Of a DNA stretch of 64,000 nucleotides, positions 26,570 to 34,935 are shown one piece after another. How positions within the stretch are numbered: the first letter of the stretch is position 1; every line of letters starts with the position of its first letter. Both the position numbers and the translations under genes were made by a program. The stretch comes from Palsa-504 sp963808315 (GTDB lineage: Bacteria; Actinomycetota; Actinomycetes; Streptosporangiales; Streptosporangiaceae), in NCBI GenBank assembly GCA_963808315.1, contig CAWEFK010000035.1, positions 1 to 64,000 on the forward strand. The letters run 5' to 3'. Under the pieces are notes generated by a model. That model had not been told where the DNA came from and did not search any database. It saw only the letters and a list, made by a program, of their open reading frames with translations.

Positions 26570-26901
26570 ATGAGTGAGGGCGAGGCTGCCGGGCGCGTCC
26601 CGTGGCCCTTTCCGGGCGCCAGCATCCCCGAGGGCCTCGGCGCTGTCATCCAGCGGACGGCGCTGACCGGCAGGCTGCCCGCGCGGCTTGCCATAGCGAC
26701 GATGAGAACTACTGGTGCGCCCGGCGATGACGTGAACGACCCGGACGTCGACGGAGCATCGGTCATCGCGCACATGATGCACCTGGTCGCCCGGGATTGT
26801 TCAGTAGTGAACTGGCGTCGGTGCCGCAGGGATGGGCTGCCGTGCGTGCCGGCCTTGGACAGCCATGGGAACGGTTCCCGCATCAGTACCCCGGCGGGTG
26901 A
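26570..26901 (+). pseudogene. Hypothetical actinobacterial protein, frameshifted
   Basis: From ATG 26570 it reads VPWPFPGASIPEGLGAVIQR, then DDVNDPDVDGASVIAHMMHL. After DCSVV one G is missing near 26812. In the next frame ELASVPQGWAAVRAGLGQPW and ERFPHQYPGG lead to TGA 26899-26901. The Asn-Asp-Pro, His-Met and GQPW pattern matches a family of about 110-residue actinomycete proteins of unknown role, as I remember it. Restoring one base gives a full-length member. Confidence 0.6.
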
Positions 26902-27032
26902 CCGAGCGGGGACGCTGACAGCGGCCCGGACACCGCAGCCGGCTTATCGTCCGGTTATGCCGCGGGCCGGGTGCGGGCGCGGATCGGTGTGCCTGCTGGC
27001 AGTGGCCTCAGGTAGCAGGCTGGGTGGGCGGT

Positions 27033-27788
27033 TCACAGGGGCAGGAGGTCCTGGGCGAGGGCCTTCTTGAGCTGCCATTGGTTGTGCGGGAACGTCTGGC
27101 CGGGGAACCCGCCGCGGCTGAAGGCGTGGTTGAGGTAGGAGACGAAGGGCATCGTGGTCTCGGCGGCGAACAGCCCGTCGGCGCAGCCGTCCGGGAGGAT
27201 CAGGCCGTACGGCGGGCCGCCGCTGACATTCTCCTTGATCAGCCGGTCCGGAGCCAGCGGGAGCACGAACAGCCCGGCCTCCTCTGGGTCCCGCGCGGCC
27301 CGCTGGCGCCATGCTTCGTGCTCACCGTCGAAGTAGCGGCTGATCGGCTCGCCGGGGTAGCGGGTGCCTTGTGCCTCGATTACCAGCGGGTCAGCCGATG
27401 CCGACGCGGCCCACTGCGGGTGGGTGCCGACCAGCCAGACGTCCCCGACCAGCCGCACCCAGGACAGCAGGGTCATGGACACCGGTCCGAACCGTTCGGC
27501 CAGCCACTGCGCGTGCGCTCTGGCCCCGGCGGCCGGCGGGAGGACGTGCGGTGTCACGGGATCTTGCGCATCATCGCTGGCGTGAAAGCGGTATCCGGCG
27601 GCGGTGAGCCGCCTGATGATCACCTCGACGTTGCGGCGGGCCCGCCAGGCCATCTCATCGCACACAGCCTGGGCCTGTTCTCTCAGGCCGGGCTCCCGGA
27701 CCGCCGCACCGAGCTGGCGCAGCTCGTGCCAGACCTGGTCACGCTGTCCCGCACGGTAACGATCAAGCCAATCCGACGCCGGCGCCAT
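27033..27788 (-). CDS. Conserved hypothetical protein, unknown
   Basis: 251 residues from ATG 27788; a longer frame to 27926 runs through a dispersed repeat and is not trusted. Content is soluble and globular: WLDRYRAGQRDQVWHELRQL, WRARRNVEVIIRRLTAAGY, then LPDGCADGLFAAETTMPFVS and FSRGGFPGQTFPH near the C-terminus. I do not recognise the family or function. It is monocistronic, with repeat copy G just upstream. Confidence 0.65.
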   Translation of the reverse strand: MAPASDWLDRYRAGQRDQVWHELRQLGAAVREPGLREQAQAVCDEMAWRARRNVEVIIRRLTAAGYRFHASDDAQDPVTPHVLPPAAGARAHAQWLAERFGPVSMTLLSWVRLVGDVWLVGTHPQWAASASADPLVIEAQGTRYPGEPISRYFDGEHEAWRQRAARDPEEAGLFVLPLAPDRLIKENVSGGPPYGLILPDGCADGLFAAETTMPFVSYLNHAFSRGGFPGQTFPHNQWQLKKALAQDLLPL

Positions 27789-27863
27789 GCCGACATCATG
27801 CCGCAGCCCAACCGCGCCACACCAAGCGGCTATCCGCCCATGGAAACACCATGCCGCGGATAA

Positions 27864-27950
27864 CACGCACACTCCCGCCGTTCTGTTCGTCAGCGTGGTC
27901 GCCGATAGGAAGACCCGGCGCCGCACCGAATTGGGTGATCTGTGTCCCGC
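27864..27950 (-). repeat. Dispersed intergenic repeat, copy G
   Basis: On the minus strand it begins GGGACACAGATCACCCAATT and ends GAACGGCGGGAGTGTGCGTG. The open frame reads GTQITQFGAAPGLPIG and then EQNGGSVRV. It lies 76 bp upstream of the minus-strand gene ending at 27033, so it could include its promoter. Confidence 0.6.
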
Positions 27951-28333
27951 TGCGGGCAGCGGCGGCCGGCGCCTGGATCTGCCGAGGAGCGTGCGTCCTG
28001 TCGCGGGCGTTTAAGGCGCACAAATCGCCGATACGGCTGCGCGAAGGACGCTATGGTCCGTGAAGTCCTGACCGGCGGCGGACTGACCGAGGCAGAGCGG
28101 GCCTCCGTCGACGTTCATCAGTTTGCCCTCACCTGATGAGGTTCCCAGATAGCAGCCCCGGCAACGCACTACGGTATCTGGCCGCGGCAGGAGCGTGGCG
28201 TGCCCTGCAGGGCAAGCCAGATGTGGGCGTTCTGTGAGCGGTGCAGGCGTCGCTGGCCGGCTGTGCCGTATTTGTCTCGATGTGCCTTCCCGTCCATGGC
28301 ATGATCTAAGCCATCGACGTTCAAGGAGGCGGC
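27951..28333. other. Spacer upstream of the methyltransferase
   Basis: No supported gene. A 27-codon frame at 28052-28135 (MVREVLTGGGLTEAERASVD) has no ribosome site. The right end carries AAGGAGG, which serves the gene at 28334. Confidence 0.45.
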
Positions 28334-29143
28334 ATGACCGGACCGGGTCGGCCGAAGGGCCAGATGCCGGCAGACATACGCACGGATGTCGCCCATCCGG
28401 CGCGGGTGTACGACTACTGGCTGGGCGGCAAGGACAACTTCGCCGCCGACCGGGCAGCCGCCGAGCAGGTGATGCAGGTGATGCCTGAGATCCTGGACAC
28501 GGTGCGCGGTAACCGCCAGTTCATGGTGCGCGCGGTCCGGTTCCTGCGCGACGCCGGGATCCGCCAGTTCCTCGACATCGGCAGCGGGCTGCCGAGCCGC
28601 CCTAACGTGCACGAGATCGCTCAGGCGGGAGACGCCGGCGCGCGCGTGGTGTACGTGGACCACGACCCTGTGGTGTATTCGCACGCGGGCGCAATGACCG
28701 CCAAGATCGACGGCACCGGCGTGGTCTGGGGCGATCTGCGCGACGCCGAGAAGGTGATGTCCGGTGCCGCCGGGTTGCTCGACTTCACCCAGCCGGTCGG
28801 CTTGCTGTTCGTCGGCTGCCTGCATCACATCCCCGATTCCGACGACCCGGCCGGTGTCGTGGCTCGGTACCTGGCGGCGCTGGCCCCCGGCGGCTACCTG
28901 GTCATCTCGCATGCCACCGATGAATTTTCGCCCGAAAAGATGCAGGCCAACGCCGGCGTCGCCGACAACAGCGGCACCATGCTCATCCCCCGCAGCAGGG
29001 ACGCGATCTTGCGCATGTTCAACGGGCAGGAGCTAGTCGATCCCGGGCTGGTCCTGGTCTCACGCTGGCGGCCCGACGGGGACCGCCCGGACCCGAACGC
29101 CGACCGGGCCTGGGTCTACGGCGGCGTGGCCGGGGTCGCCTGA
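28334..29143 (+). CDS. SAV2177-type (DUF574) SAM-dependent methyltransferase
   Basis: 269 residues from ATG 28334 after AAGGAGG. It is a complete copy of the family that is broken at 10772: HPARVYDYWLGGKDNFAADR at the N-terminus, SAM-binding IRQFLDIGSGLPSRPNVHEI and VVYVDHDPVV, then VGCLHHIPDSDDPAGVVARY and GGYLVISH. The family is abundant in actinomycetes and the fold is a class I methyltransferase. Natural substrates are not established to my knowledge. It is monocistronic, with repeat copy C 120 bp after its stop. Confidence 0.9.
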   Translation: MTGPGRPKGQMPADIRTDVAHPARVYDYWLGGKDNFAADRAAAEQVMQVMPEILDTVRGNRQFMVRAVRFLRDAGIRQFLDIGSGLPSRPNVHEIAQAGDAGARVVYVDHDPVVYSHAGAMTAKIDGTGVVWGDLRDAEKVMSGAAGLLDFTQPVGLLFVGCLHHIPDSDDPAGVVARYLAALAPGGYLVISHATDEFSPEKMQANAGVADNSGTMLIPRSRDAILRMFNGQELVDPGLVLVSRWRPDGDRPDPNADRAWVYGGVAGVA

Positions 29144-29261
29144 CGCGGACGCCGCGTGCCACCAGCGGACGCAGGCAGAATGCCGGGGTGCTGGCCGTAA
29201 CCGTAGTCTGGCCACCGTCACCGGCACTGCGGCATGCCGGGTTGAGACGGCAGGCAACTCA

Positions 29262-29347
29262 ATCCGCTAACCGCCGATATGATCGGCGATCTGGTCGACC
29301 TAGTTGCCGCCCTTTTGCCGCGCCGAACGGGGTGATATGTGTGCGGT
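29262..29347 (-). repeat. Dispersed intergenic repeat, copy C
   Basis: On the minus strand: CGCACACATATCACCCCGTT at one end and the perfect dyad GCCGATCATATCGGC at the other. It lies between convergent genes. The coding-like frame is shifted in this copy. Confidence 0.6.
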
Positions 29348-29462
29348 CGGCCATACGCATGGCAGGGCAGGCATGGCTCACCGGCGTCTGACGCTGCGAT
29401 GAGGGCGCAGCGCGGGGACCTCAGGTGACAACGGAGAGGACTGCTCCGGCCAGGTGGTGGCG

Positions 29463-30182
29463 TCAGCTGCCCTGTACGGCGGTCAGTATGAGATCGATGG
29501 TCTCCTGCGGGTGGCTGATGAAGGCCACGTGGGAGCAGCTGACCTCGACCGTGTGCGCGCCGGCCCGGGCCGCCATCGCCCGCTCCGCCACCGGCGGGAT
29601 CGCGTTGTCGTTGCTGGCGACCATGTACCAGCTCGGCAGCGTCTTCCAGCCTGCCGGGCCTGATGGCGTGCCCAGGCACGCCAGCGTCACGGGCCGCTGG
29701 CTCACGGCCATCACGGCCGCCAGCGCATCCGGCAGGTCGGCGCAGAACTGCTCGTGGAAGAACTCGGGGTTGATATAGGCGTCGCCGTCTCCGTCGGGCA
29801 TGCCAGGGTAGGGACGCACCACGAGGTGGCCGGCCAGGTCGTTCGATGCTCCATCCAGCGCGCCGGCCGCGGCCAGCGTCTCGCCCTCGTCGGGCGCGTA
29901 CGCCGCGATATAAACCAGGGCGCGGACGTTCGGCGCGCCGACGCTCGCGTTGGTGATCACCGAGCCGCCGTAGGAGTGCCCGACGAGCACGACCGGGCCC
30001 TCGATCGTGCTGAGGAAAGTGCGCACGTAGTCGCCATCGCTGATCACGCCCCGCAGAGGATTCGCTGGCGCGTACGCGTGGTACCCCAGCGCGGACAAGC
30101 GCTGGATGACTTCTGACCATCCAGAGGCATCGGCGAACGCACCGTGAATCAGGACGATGGTCGGCTTTGCGTCTGGCTCCAT
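29463..30182 (-). CDS. Alpha/beta hydrolase
   Basis: 239 residues from ATG 30182; the longer in-frame ATG at 30224 lacks a site. Fold markers: oxyanion loop IVLIHGAFADASGW, nucleophile elbow LVGHSYGGSV with the catalytic Ser, acidic residue region YMVASNDNAIPP, and catalytic His in CSHVAFISHP. Closest in style to small actinobacterial hydrolases annotated as esterase-like, similar to plant hydroxynitrile lyase/esterase folds. Substrate unknown. Repeat copy I lies about 150 bp upstream. Confidence 0.85.
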   Translation of the reverse strand: MEPDAKPTIVLIHGAFADASGWSEVIQRLSALGYHAYAPANPLRGVISDGDYVRTFLSTIEGPVVLVGHSYGGSVITNASVGAPNVRALVYIAAYAPDEGETLAAAGALDGASNDLAGHLVVRPYPGMPDGDGDAYINPEFFHEQFCADLPDALAAVMAVSQRPVTLACLGTPSGPAGWKTLPSWYMVASNDNAIPPVAERAMAARAGAHTVEVSCSHVAFISHPQETIDLILTAVQGS

Positions 30183-30332
30183 CGTGACCCCCGTGACCAG
30201 TAGGCAATCGATTATGGACAGCATTGCGCCTGAGCGCGCTGGCTGTACATACCAGCATCGCTGACGCTTGCCGCGTCTGCACTTCGAGCATCATGCTGAT
30301 CACGTTGCGTAATCAACCCTCGTCTGGAGCGA

Positions 30333-30420
30333 CGCGCACACTGCCGCCGTTCGGGCCCGGTAGCAGGTCTCCGGGACCACCGGCGTTCGGCAGGCAGATC
30401 AGGCGGATCTGCGTGCCGTC
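30333..30420 (-). repeat. Dispersed intergenic repeat, copy I
   Basis: On the minus strand: GGCACGCAGATCCGCCTGAT at one end and GAACGGCGGCAGTGTGCGCG at the other, 80 bp apart. The frame reads GTQIRLICLPN and then GPNGGSVRVAP. It lies between the hydrolase start and the end of the VOC gene. Confidence 0.6.
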
Positions 30421-30596
30421 GGGCACGCGGCCGGCACGACTTACCCGTCGCGCCGAGTCTGATGCGAGGCACTGCGAGGGTGCCTGGTGCGGCGGTCTGC
30501 GCGATGTCCGGTTCCGGCCGGGGAGGTGTGCGGGTGGCGGCGGGAGCCCTGGAGCCGGCCGCAGCGAGGAGGACCACGGTTCAGCGTCCCGGGCGG

Positions 30597-31106
30597 TCAG
30601 CGGGCGGGGGTGACGCCGAAGATCCAGGTGATGCCGAAGCGGTCGGTGAGCATGCCGTAGGGCGGTGCCGGGGACTGGGCGGTCACCAGCGGTGCGATCA
30701 CGGTGGCGCCGGCGGCGAGCTTGTCCCACAGCACGCTGATCTCGTCGGCGGTGTCGCCGTTGAGCAGCAGGAAGAACGGCTCGTCGTGGGTCAGGCCGCC
30801 GGCGCGGCGGGCGGTCTGCGCCGAAGATCCGCCGATGCCGCCGCCGGTGCCGCCGAACACGTCGTAGGCGGCCACGCGGAAACCGCTGCCCCCAGTGACC
30901 ACCCCGAAGGCGACGCGGTCGGCGTCGGGTGAGTCCGCGGCGACCGGGCCGAACGTGACGGGCCCTCCGGCGGGGTCGTCCTGGGGGACGCCGAACTGCC
31001 CGTAGGTAGCGATCATCAGCTGGCCGCCGAAGACCGCGTGGTAGAACTCCAGGGCCTGGCGGGCGCCGCCGCGGAAGTTGAGGTGGGGGGTGTTGGTGAT
31101 GCTCAT
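30597..31106 (-). CDS. VOC/PhnB-like glyoxalase-fold protein
   Basis: 169 residues of the PhnB (3-demethylubiquinone methyltransferase-like) VOC type: HLNFRGGARQALEFYHAVFG and GQLMIATYGQFG at the start, and PAPPYGMLTDRFGITWIFGV at the end. The fold forms a metal or small-ligand barrel; no enzymatic role can be named. The start overlaps the TetR stop by 4 bases, so the gene is in one operon with that regulator and is probably autoregulated by it. Confidence 0.85.
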   Translation of the reverse strand: MSITNTPHLNFRGGARQALEFYHAVFGGQLMIATYGQFGVPQDDPAGGPVTFGPVAADSPDADRVAFGVVTGGSGFRVAAYDVFGGTGGGIGGSSAQTARRAGGLTHDEPFFLLLNGDTADEISVLWDKLAAGATVIAPLVTAQSPAPPYGMLTDRFGITWIFGVTPAR

Positions 31107-31777
31107 CGGGAATCTCCCTTGGGTTCACTGGATTTACCGGGGACGGACGTCCGGCCGGATGCCCACCGGCCCCCGCGCAGGGCGGGAATGATGACGCCGT
31201 CGAGCAGGGCGAGGGAGAACTCGCGGGTGATCGGTTCTTGCTGTACCGCCCGGCTGATGCACATCATCGGGATGACCTGGGCGAGTGCCTCGATGTCGGC
31301 CGGGGGGAACTCGCCGCGGTCCACGGCGCGCTGCATCAGGACCCGGTTCGCCTCGATCCAGGGACCGATCCCCGCTTTGGTGGCGGCGTCCGCGAGGCGC
31401 TTGTCGGTCCGGGCCACCATCAGCAGGCCGATCAGGGCCTGCAGCCGCACCTGCTGATCGGCGGGGGTGTCCGGGACGAAAAGGGCGATGACGTCTTCGC
31501 GGAAGCTGCCGGTGTCGGGCAGGCGGTCCAGGCCGGCGTCGGTCTCGCTCAGCCGCGCCGCGGCGGCGAGCACCAGGTCCGCCTTGGCCGCCCAGCGCCG
31601 GTACACCGTCGCTCTCGCCGCCCCGGCCCGTGCGGCCACCATGTCGATGGTCATGCCCTCATACCCTGCCTCCGCCAGGACCGCCAGCGCCGCGTCGAGG
31701 ATCGGCGCATCGCGGGAGCGGTCGCGCTTGCGGCCCACCCGCGCGGGCCGCTCCTTAGGGGGCGCTTCGTCGCTCAT
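31103..31777 (-). CDS. TetR/AcrR-family regulator
   Basis: 224 residues. N-terminal HTH: ILDAALAVLAEAGYEGMTID and MVAARAGAARATVYRRWAAK. The C-terminal ligand domain resembles TetR_C_16/11-type regulators (LMVARTDKRLADAATKAGI). Its promoter faces the divergent AlkZ-like gene at 31872, and a palindromic site at 31786-31819 lies between them. The sensed ligand is unknown. Confidence 0.9.
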   Translation of the reverse strand: MSDEAPPKERPARVGRKRDRSRDAPILDAALAVLAEAGYEGMTIDMVAARAGAARATVYRRWAAKADLVLAAAARLSETDAGLDRLPDTGSFREDVIALFVPDTPADQQVRLQALIGLLMVARTDKRLADAATKAGIGPWIEANRVLMQRAVDRGEFPPADIEALAQVIPMMCISRAVQQEPITREFSLALLDGVIIPALRGGRWASGRTSVPGKSSEPKGDSR

Positions 31778-31785
31778 ACTCGAAA

Positions 31786-31819
31786 CGATACTTAACGATA
31801 TCGATATTCACAAGTATCG
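31786..31819. promoter_or_regulatory. Palindromic operator for the TetR regulator
   Basis: Arms CGATACTT and AAGTATCG are 18 bp apart, with a perfect CGATATCG at 31797-31804 in the centre. The site is AT-rich compared with its surroundings and starts 9 bp before the TetR start codon. The position fits autorepression and control of the divergent gene. Confidence 0.65.
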
Positions 31820-31871
31820 AGATTTACGAGTTCACTAGTGTGGGCCAAGCCAGCGAGGAAGGCGGCGAAGA

Positions 31872-33083
31872 GTGGCGAGACGAACCATTTCGGTGCGGCA
31901 GCGGCGGCAGGCCATGGTGCGACTGCACCACCTCAGCGGCGACGCTGCGACCCCGGAAGCGGCGACCCGCGCCGTGGTCGCGCTGCACGCAACCGACCCG
32001 GCCTCGGTCTACCTCTCGGTCCTCGCCCGCAGCACCACATCGACCCTGGCCGACGTGTCGGCCGCGATGTACGAGCGGCGCACCCTGGTGCGCTGGATGG
32101 CCATGCGGCGCACCTTGTTCCTCCTGCCCCGCGCCGACGTCCCGGTCGTCCAGTCGGCGGTCAGCACCCCGCTCGCCGCCGTGCTGCGCCGGCGCCTGGT
32201 CAGCCAGCTCAAGCACAACGGCACCGATCCGCCCGTCGACGGTGACCTGGAGACGTGGCTCTCCCGCCTGCAAGGACAGGTGGAGCAGGTCTTGCGCGTC
32301 CGGGGCAGCGCCACCGGCGCCGAGCTAGCCGCAGATGTGCCGGCGCTGCGGACCTTCATCCCGCCCCGCGCGGCCTCGGACCGCCCGCAGAACGTCACCT
32401 CCGCCCTGCTGACCATGATGAGCGCCCAGGGCCGCATCATCCGCGGCACCCCGACCGGCCCCTGGACCAGCCGCCACCACCGTTGGGAGCCTGTCGAACA
32501 CTGGTGGCCAGACGGCCTGCCCGAGCTAACCGCCGACGACTCGCAGCGAGAACTCGCCCGGCGCTGGCTTACCCGGTTCGGGCCGGCGACGGCCGAGGAC
32601 CTGCAGTGGTGGACCGGATGGAACCAGGCCACCCTCCGGCACGCGCTCCGCGAGCTTCCCGTCGAGGAAGTCGCCCTGCACGGCAGCACAGGCATCGCTC
32701 TGGCCAGCGACGACCCCGGCGATGCCGCGACGGCCCCGCCAGCCGCTGCGCTGCTGCCCGCTCTCGACCCCACCCCCATGGGCTGGAAACGACGCGACTG
32801 GTTCTTCGGCATCCCCCAGCACTATGTGTTCGACAACCGCGGCAACATCGGTCCCACTCTCTGGTGGGACGGCGAGATCATCGGCTCCTGGGCCGTCACC
32901 TCCGCAGGCCAGATCCGAACGGCGGTGCTCGCAGACCGCGGCGCCGCCGCACGCTCCGCCGTCCAGGACACCGCAGCGCGGCTGGAAGCACGACTGCAGG
33001 GAACCGCGATTACTCCCGCGATCCGCACACCCGCGGAACGCGAACTCGCCGAGGGAATTGCCGAGCCGCCTGCAGAATCCTGA
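31872..33083 (+). CDS. Winged-helix DNA-binding protein, AlkZ-like (HTH_42)
   Basis: 403 residues of the HTH_42/YcaQ superfamily. Visible blocks: RQAMVRLHHLSGD, VVALHATDPASVYLSVLARS, MYERRTLVRWMAMRRTLFLL and, late, LLPALDPTPMGWKRRDWFF. AlkZ-type members are DNA glycosylases for bulky or crosslinked bases, some protecting antibiotic producers. The catalytic Gln-x-Gln loop of AlkZ is replaced here by His-Ala-Thr-Asp, a variant I recall as common in actinomycete homologues. Whether it repairs DNA is therefore open. It is divergent from the TetR/VOC operon and shares its operator region. Confidence 0.75.
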   Translation: MARRTISVRQRRQAMVRLHHLSGDAATPEAATRAVVALHATDPASVYLSVLARSTTSTLADVSAAMYERRTLVRWMAMRRTLFLLPRADVPVVQSAVSTPLAAVLRRRLVSQLKHNGTDPPVDGDLETWLSRLQGQVEQVLRVRGSATGAELAADVPALRTFIPPRAASDRPQNVTSALLTMMSAQGRIIRGTPTGPWTSRHHRWEPVEHWWPDGLPELTADDSQRELARRWLTRFGPATAEDLQWWTGWNQATLRHALRELPVEEVALHGSTGIALASDDPGDAATAPPAAALLPALDPTPMGWKRRDWFFGIPQHYVFDNRGNIGPTLWWDGEIIGSWAVTSAGQIRTAVLADRGAAARSAVQDTAARLEARLQGTAITPAIRTPAERELAEGIAEPPAES

Positions 33084-33113
33084 CATCGGCTGATCCCTCA
33101 TCCGACAACGCGC

Positions 33114-33140
33114 CCGAACGAAAGATATGCGCGTCGCGTG
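33114..33140 (-). repeat. Short core of the dispersed repeat
   Basis: On the minus strand ACGCGACGCGCATATCTTTC, close to the core at 9109-9135 (ACGCGTGACGCGCATATCAG), including CAAGCG just upstream in both. It lies 30 bp after the AlkZ-like stop. Confidence 0.4.
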
Positions 33141-33169
33141 TGCCGCTTGTAACTGACGGTTCTCAAGCG

Positions 33170-33857
33170 CCGAATCGGCAGGGCCGCGCGCCTCGCCTAA
33201 CCGCAGCACGTCTTGTGGATACACCTCACCAGGCACCACACCCGGGGGCGCCAGGACCGTGGGGACCGGGAGCCCGGCTGCGGACGGATGGAGCACCATG
33301 TTCTCGGCGGCCTGCTCCATTGCCGGACGCATGCCGGCTGCGGCAGACGCATACGGATCGTTCGGGATGAGGTTGCCGGGTTTGTCTTGCTTGATGGTGA
33401 GCGCGACGCCGCCGCCGAAGACGGTTCCCGCCTCCAGCCAGAGCCTGGGGTCCGGTGGCGCCGGGGGGCCGATGACGAGCCGGACCGTGACGACCGCTGC
33501 GGTAAAGGTGCCCGCCACCGGGATCATCGAGCCGCTGGCCGTGACCTGGGCCTCGGGGCTGCCGTCAACGGAGACGAGCGCGACCGCCCCGCCGTGGACC
33601 AGGATCGCGACCTCCTCGCCGGATGTCACCCCGGCGCAGGCCCACGCGGGACGCCCCCGGTGCTCTGCGGCAGCGCGCGTTCCGGCCAGCACGAGGGCGG
33701 CCCCGTCACCGTTCGCGTAGGCGACCGCGGTCAGCGCGGTCAGCAGGGGGTCGGGCCCGGGGTCCGTGCCGCCGGTCAGCGCGACGAGGTGACCGCGCCG
33801 CGCGACGAGGCCCCGGCCGGCCAGCGGGACGCATCCGGTGATGTTCATGAGGCTCAC
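33170..33857 (-). CDS. Unrecognised protein, 3' end uncertain
   Basis: From GTG 33857 about 225 residues look like coding sequence: GRGLVARRGHLVALTGG, LLTALTAVAYANGDGAALVL, VTSGEEVAILVHGGAVALV, MIPVAGTFTAAVVTVRLVIG. The frame then continues through the dispersed-repeat core into the AlkZ-like gene on the other strand, where it cannot be coding, so the true C-terminus is lost or truncated around 33170. No family is recognised with confidence. Confidence 0.4.
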
Positions 33858-33993
33858 TTACAGGTAAGGAGGCGGACTGGGCTGATATCGCCCCGGGCGT
33901 AAGGTCTGGAAGGTCGCTGCGGCGTGACGGGCCCCCGGTACCCCGCAGGTTCCACTTGAAACCGCTAACCAGTTCGGGCAGGCGGTCGAAGGC

Positions 33994-34170
33994 TGGCTCT
34001 CGGCTGTGCCCTGGACCTCCACGAAGCGGCCGCCGCCGGTGCAGACGACGTTCATGTCGGTCTCGGCCTTGACGTCTTCCTCGTTGTCGAGTTTGGGCAG
34101 GAGCACGCCACCGGCGATGCCGACGCTGACCACGGCGACTGTGCTGGTGAGCGGCTGGGCCTCGGACCCG
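33994..34170 (-). pseudogene. rph: RNase PH fragment
   Basis: The minus strand reads PLTSTVAVVSVGIAGGVLL, then NEEDVKAETDMNVVCTGGGR and FVEVQGTAE, which is unmistakably the C-terminal half of RNase PH, a 3'-to-5' exoribonuclease for tRNA maturation. The N-terminal two thirds, with most of the phosphate and RNA site, are absent. After GTAE the frame slips (QPFDRLPELV in another phase). It is only a relic; a working rph would have to be elsewhere. Confidence 0.8.
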
Positions 34171-34284
34171 ATGGTGTCCCGCACGATCGAAGCGTTGGCT
34201 GCTGATGCACCGGCAGCGTTGAAGGCGATCGGCACCACGGCCCCAGCGAAAGGCTCGGGCTGTGGTGCCGGGTCGCGAGATGGG

Positions 34285-34935
34285 TCAGCCGCGGATGGCG
34301 GTGGTTTCGCGGGTGAACTGGCGGTGGCCGATCAGCTTGTAGGCCAGACGAGCTGGGGCCGGCACGACCTGCAGGAACCTCTGCCGTTCCGCCTCATCGG
34401 TTTCCTCGGTGATGTGGCCGAGGATGACCAGCCGCCGCGTGACCGGAATCGCGCTCATGCCGTGCTTGCCGAGCGCGTCCCATTCCCCTTGCGTCAGCGT
34501 GACCGAGACGATCGGGAGCAGTTTCTGCTCCTCCTCAGCCAGGTGATCGGTCAGTGCCGGCATCGTGGCGTCGATGAGGGCCGCCATCCGCTCGCCGGCG
34601 GCGGCGTCCGCGCTCGCTGTCCACGCCGGCAGCTCCGCGCTGATGGCCGCGACGGCGTCGTTGACCTGCGCGTGCTGCGCATCCATCCGGTCCATCAGCT
34701 CCGGGTCGAGCGCAGCTCGCTCGCGCAGCAAGGGAAAGAGCAGCTCATCCTCGCCGGTGTGGTGCGTGTGGAGGAAGTCCAGCATCTCCCGGGCGTGCGC
34801 GCCGATGACCCTGGAGCGCGCACGGTCATTGGCCGCGGAGCGGAACAGCCGGGGGAGCTGACCGAACTCGCGCCGGATGACGCGGTGGATCAGAACCATC
34901 TCGTGGGTATCGACGCCGGGTCCGGAGGTGCTCAC
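34285..34935 (-). CDS. Hemerythrin-domain protein
   Basis: 216 residues with a four-helix HHE pattern: EMVLIHRVIRREFGQL, FLHTHHTGEDELLFPLLRER, MDAQHAQVNDAVAAI and ALTDHLAEEEQKLLPIV supply the His and Glu ligands for a di-iron site. Family members bind O2 or act in redox and NO stress. The stop of the overlapping upstream oxidoreductase gene (34932) overlaps this start by 4 bases, so the two form one operon. Confidence 0.85.
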   Translation of the reverse strand: MSTSGPGVDTHEMVLIHRVIRREFGQLPRLFRSAANDRARSRVIGAHAREMLDFLHTHHTGEDELLFPLLRERAALDPELMDRMDAQHAQVNDAVAAISAELPAWTASADAAAGERMAALIDATMPALTDHLAEEEQKLLPIVSVTLTQGEWDALGKHGMSAIPVTRRLVILGHITEETDEAERQRFLQVVPAPARLAYKLIGHRQFTRETTAIRG

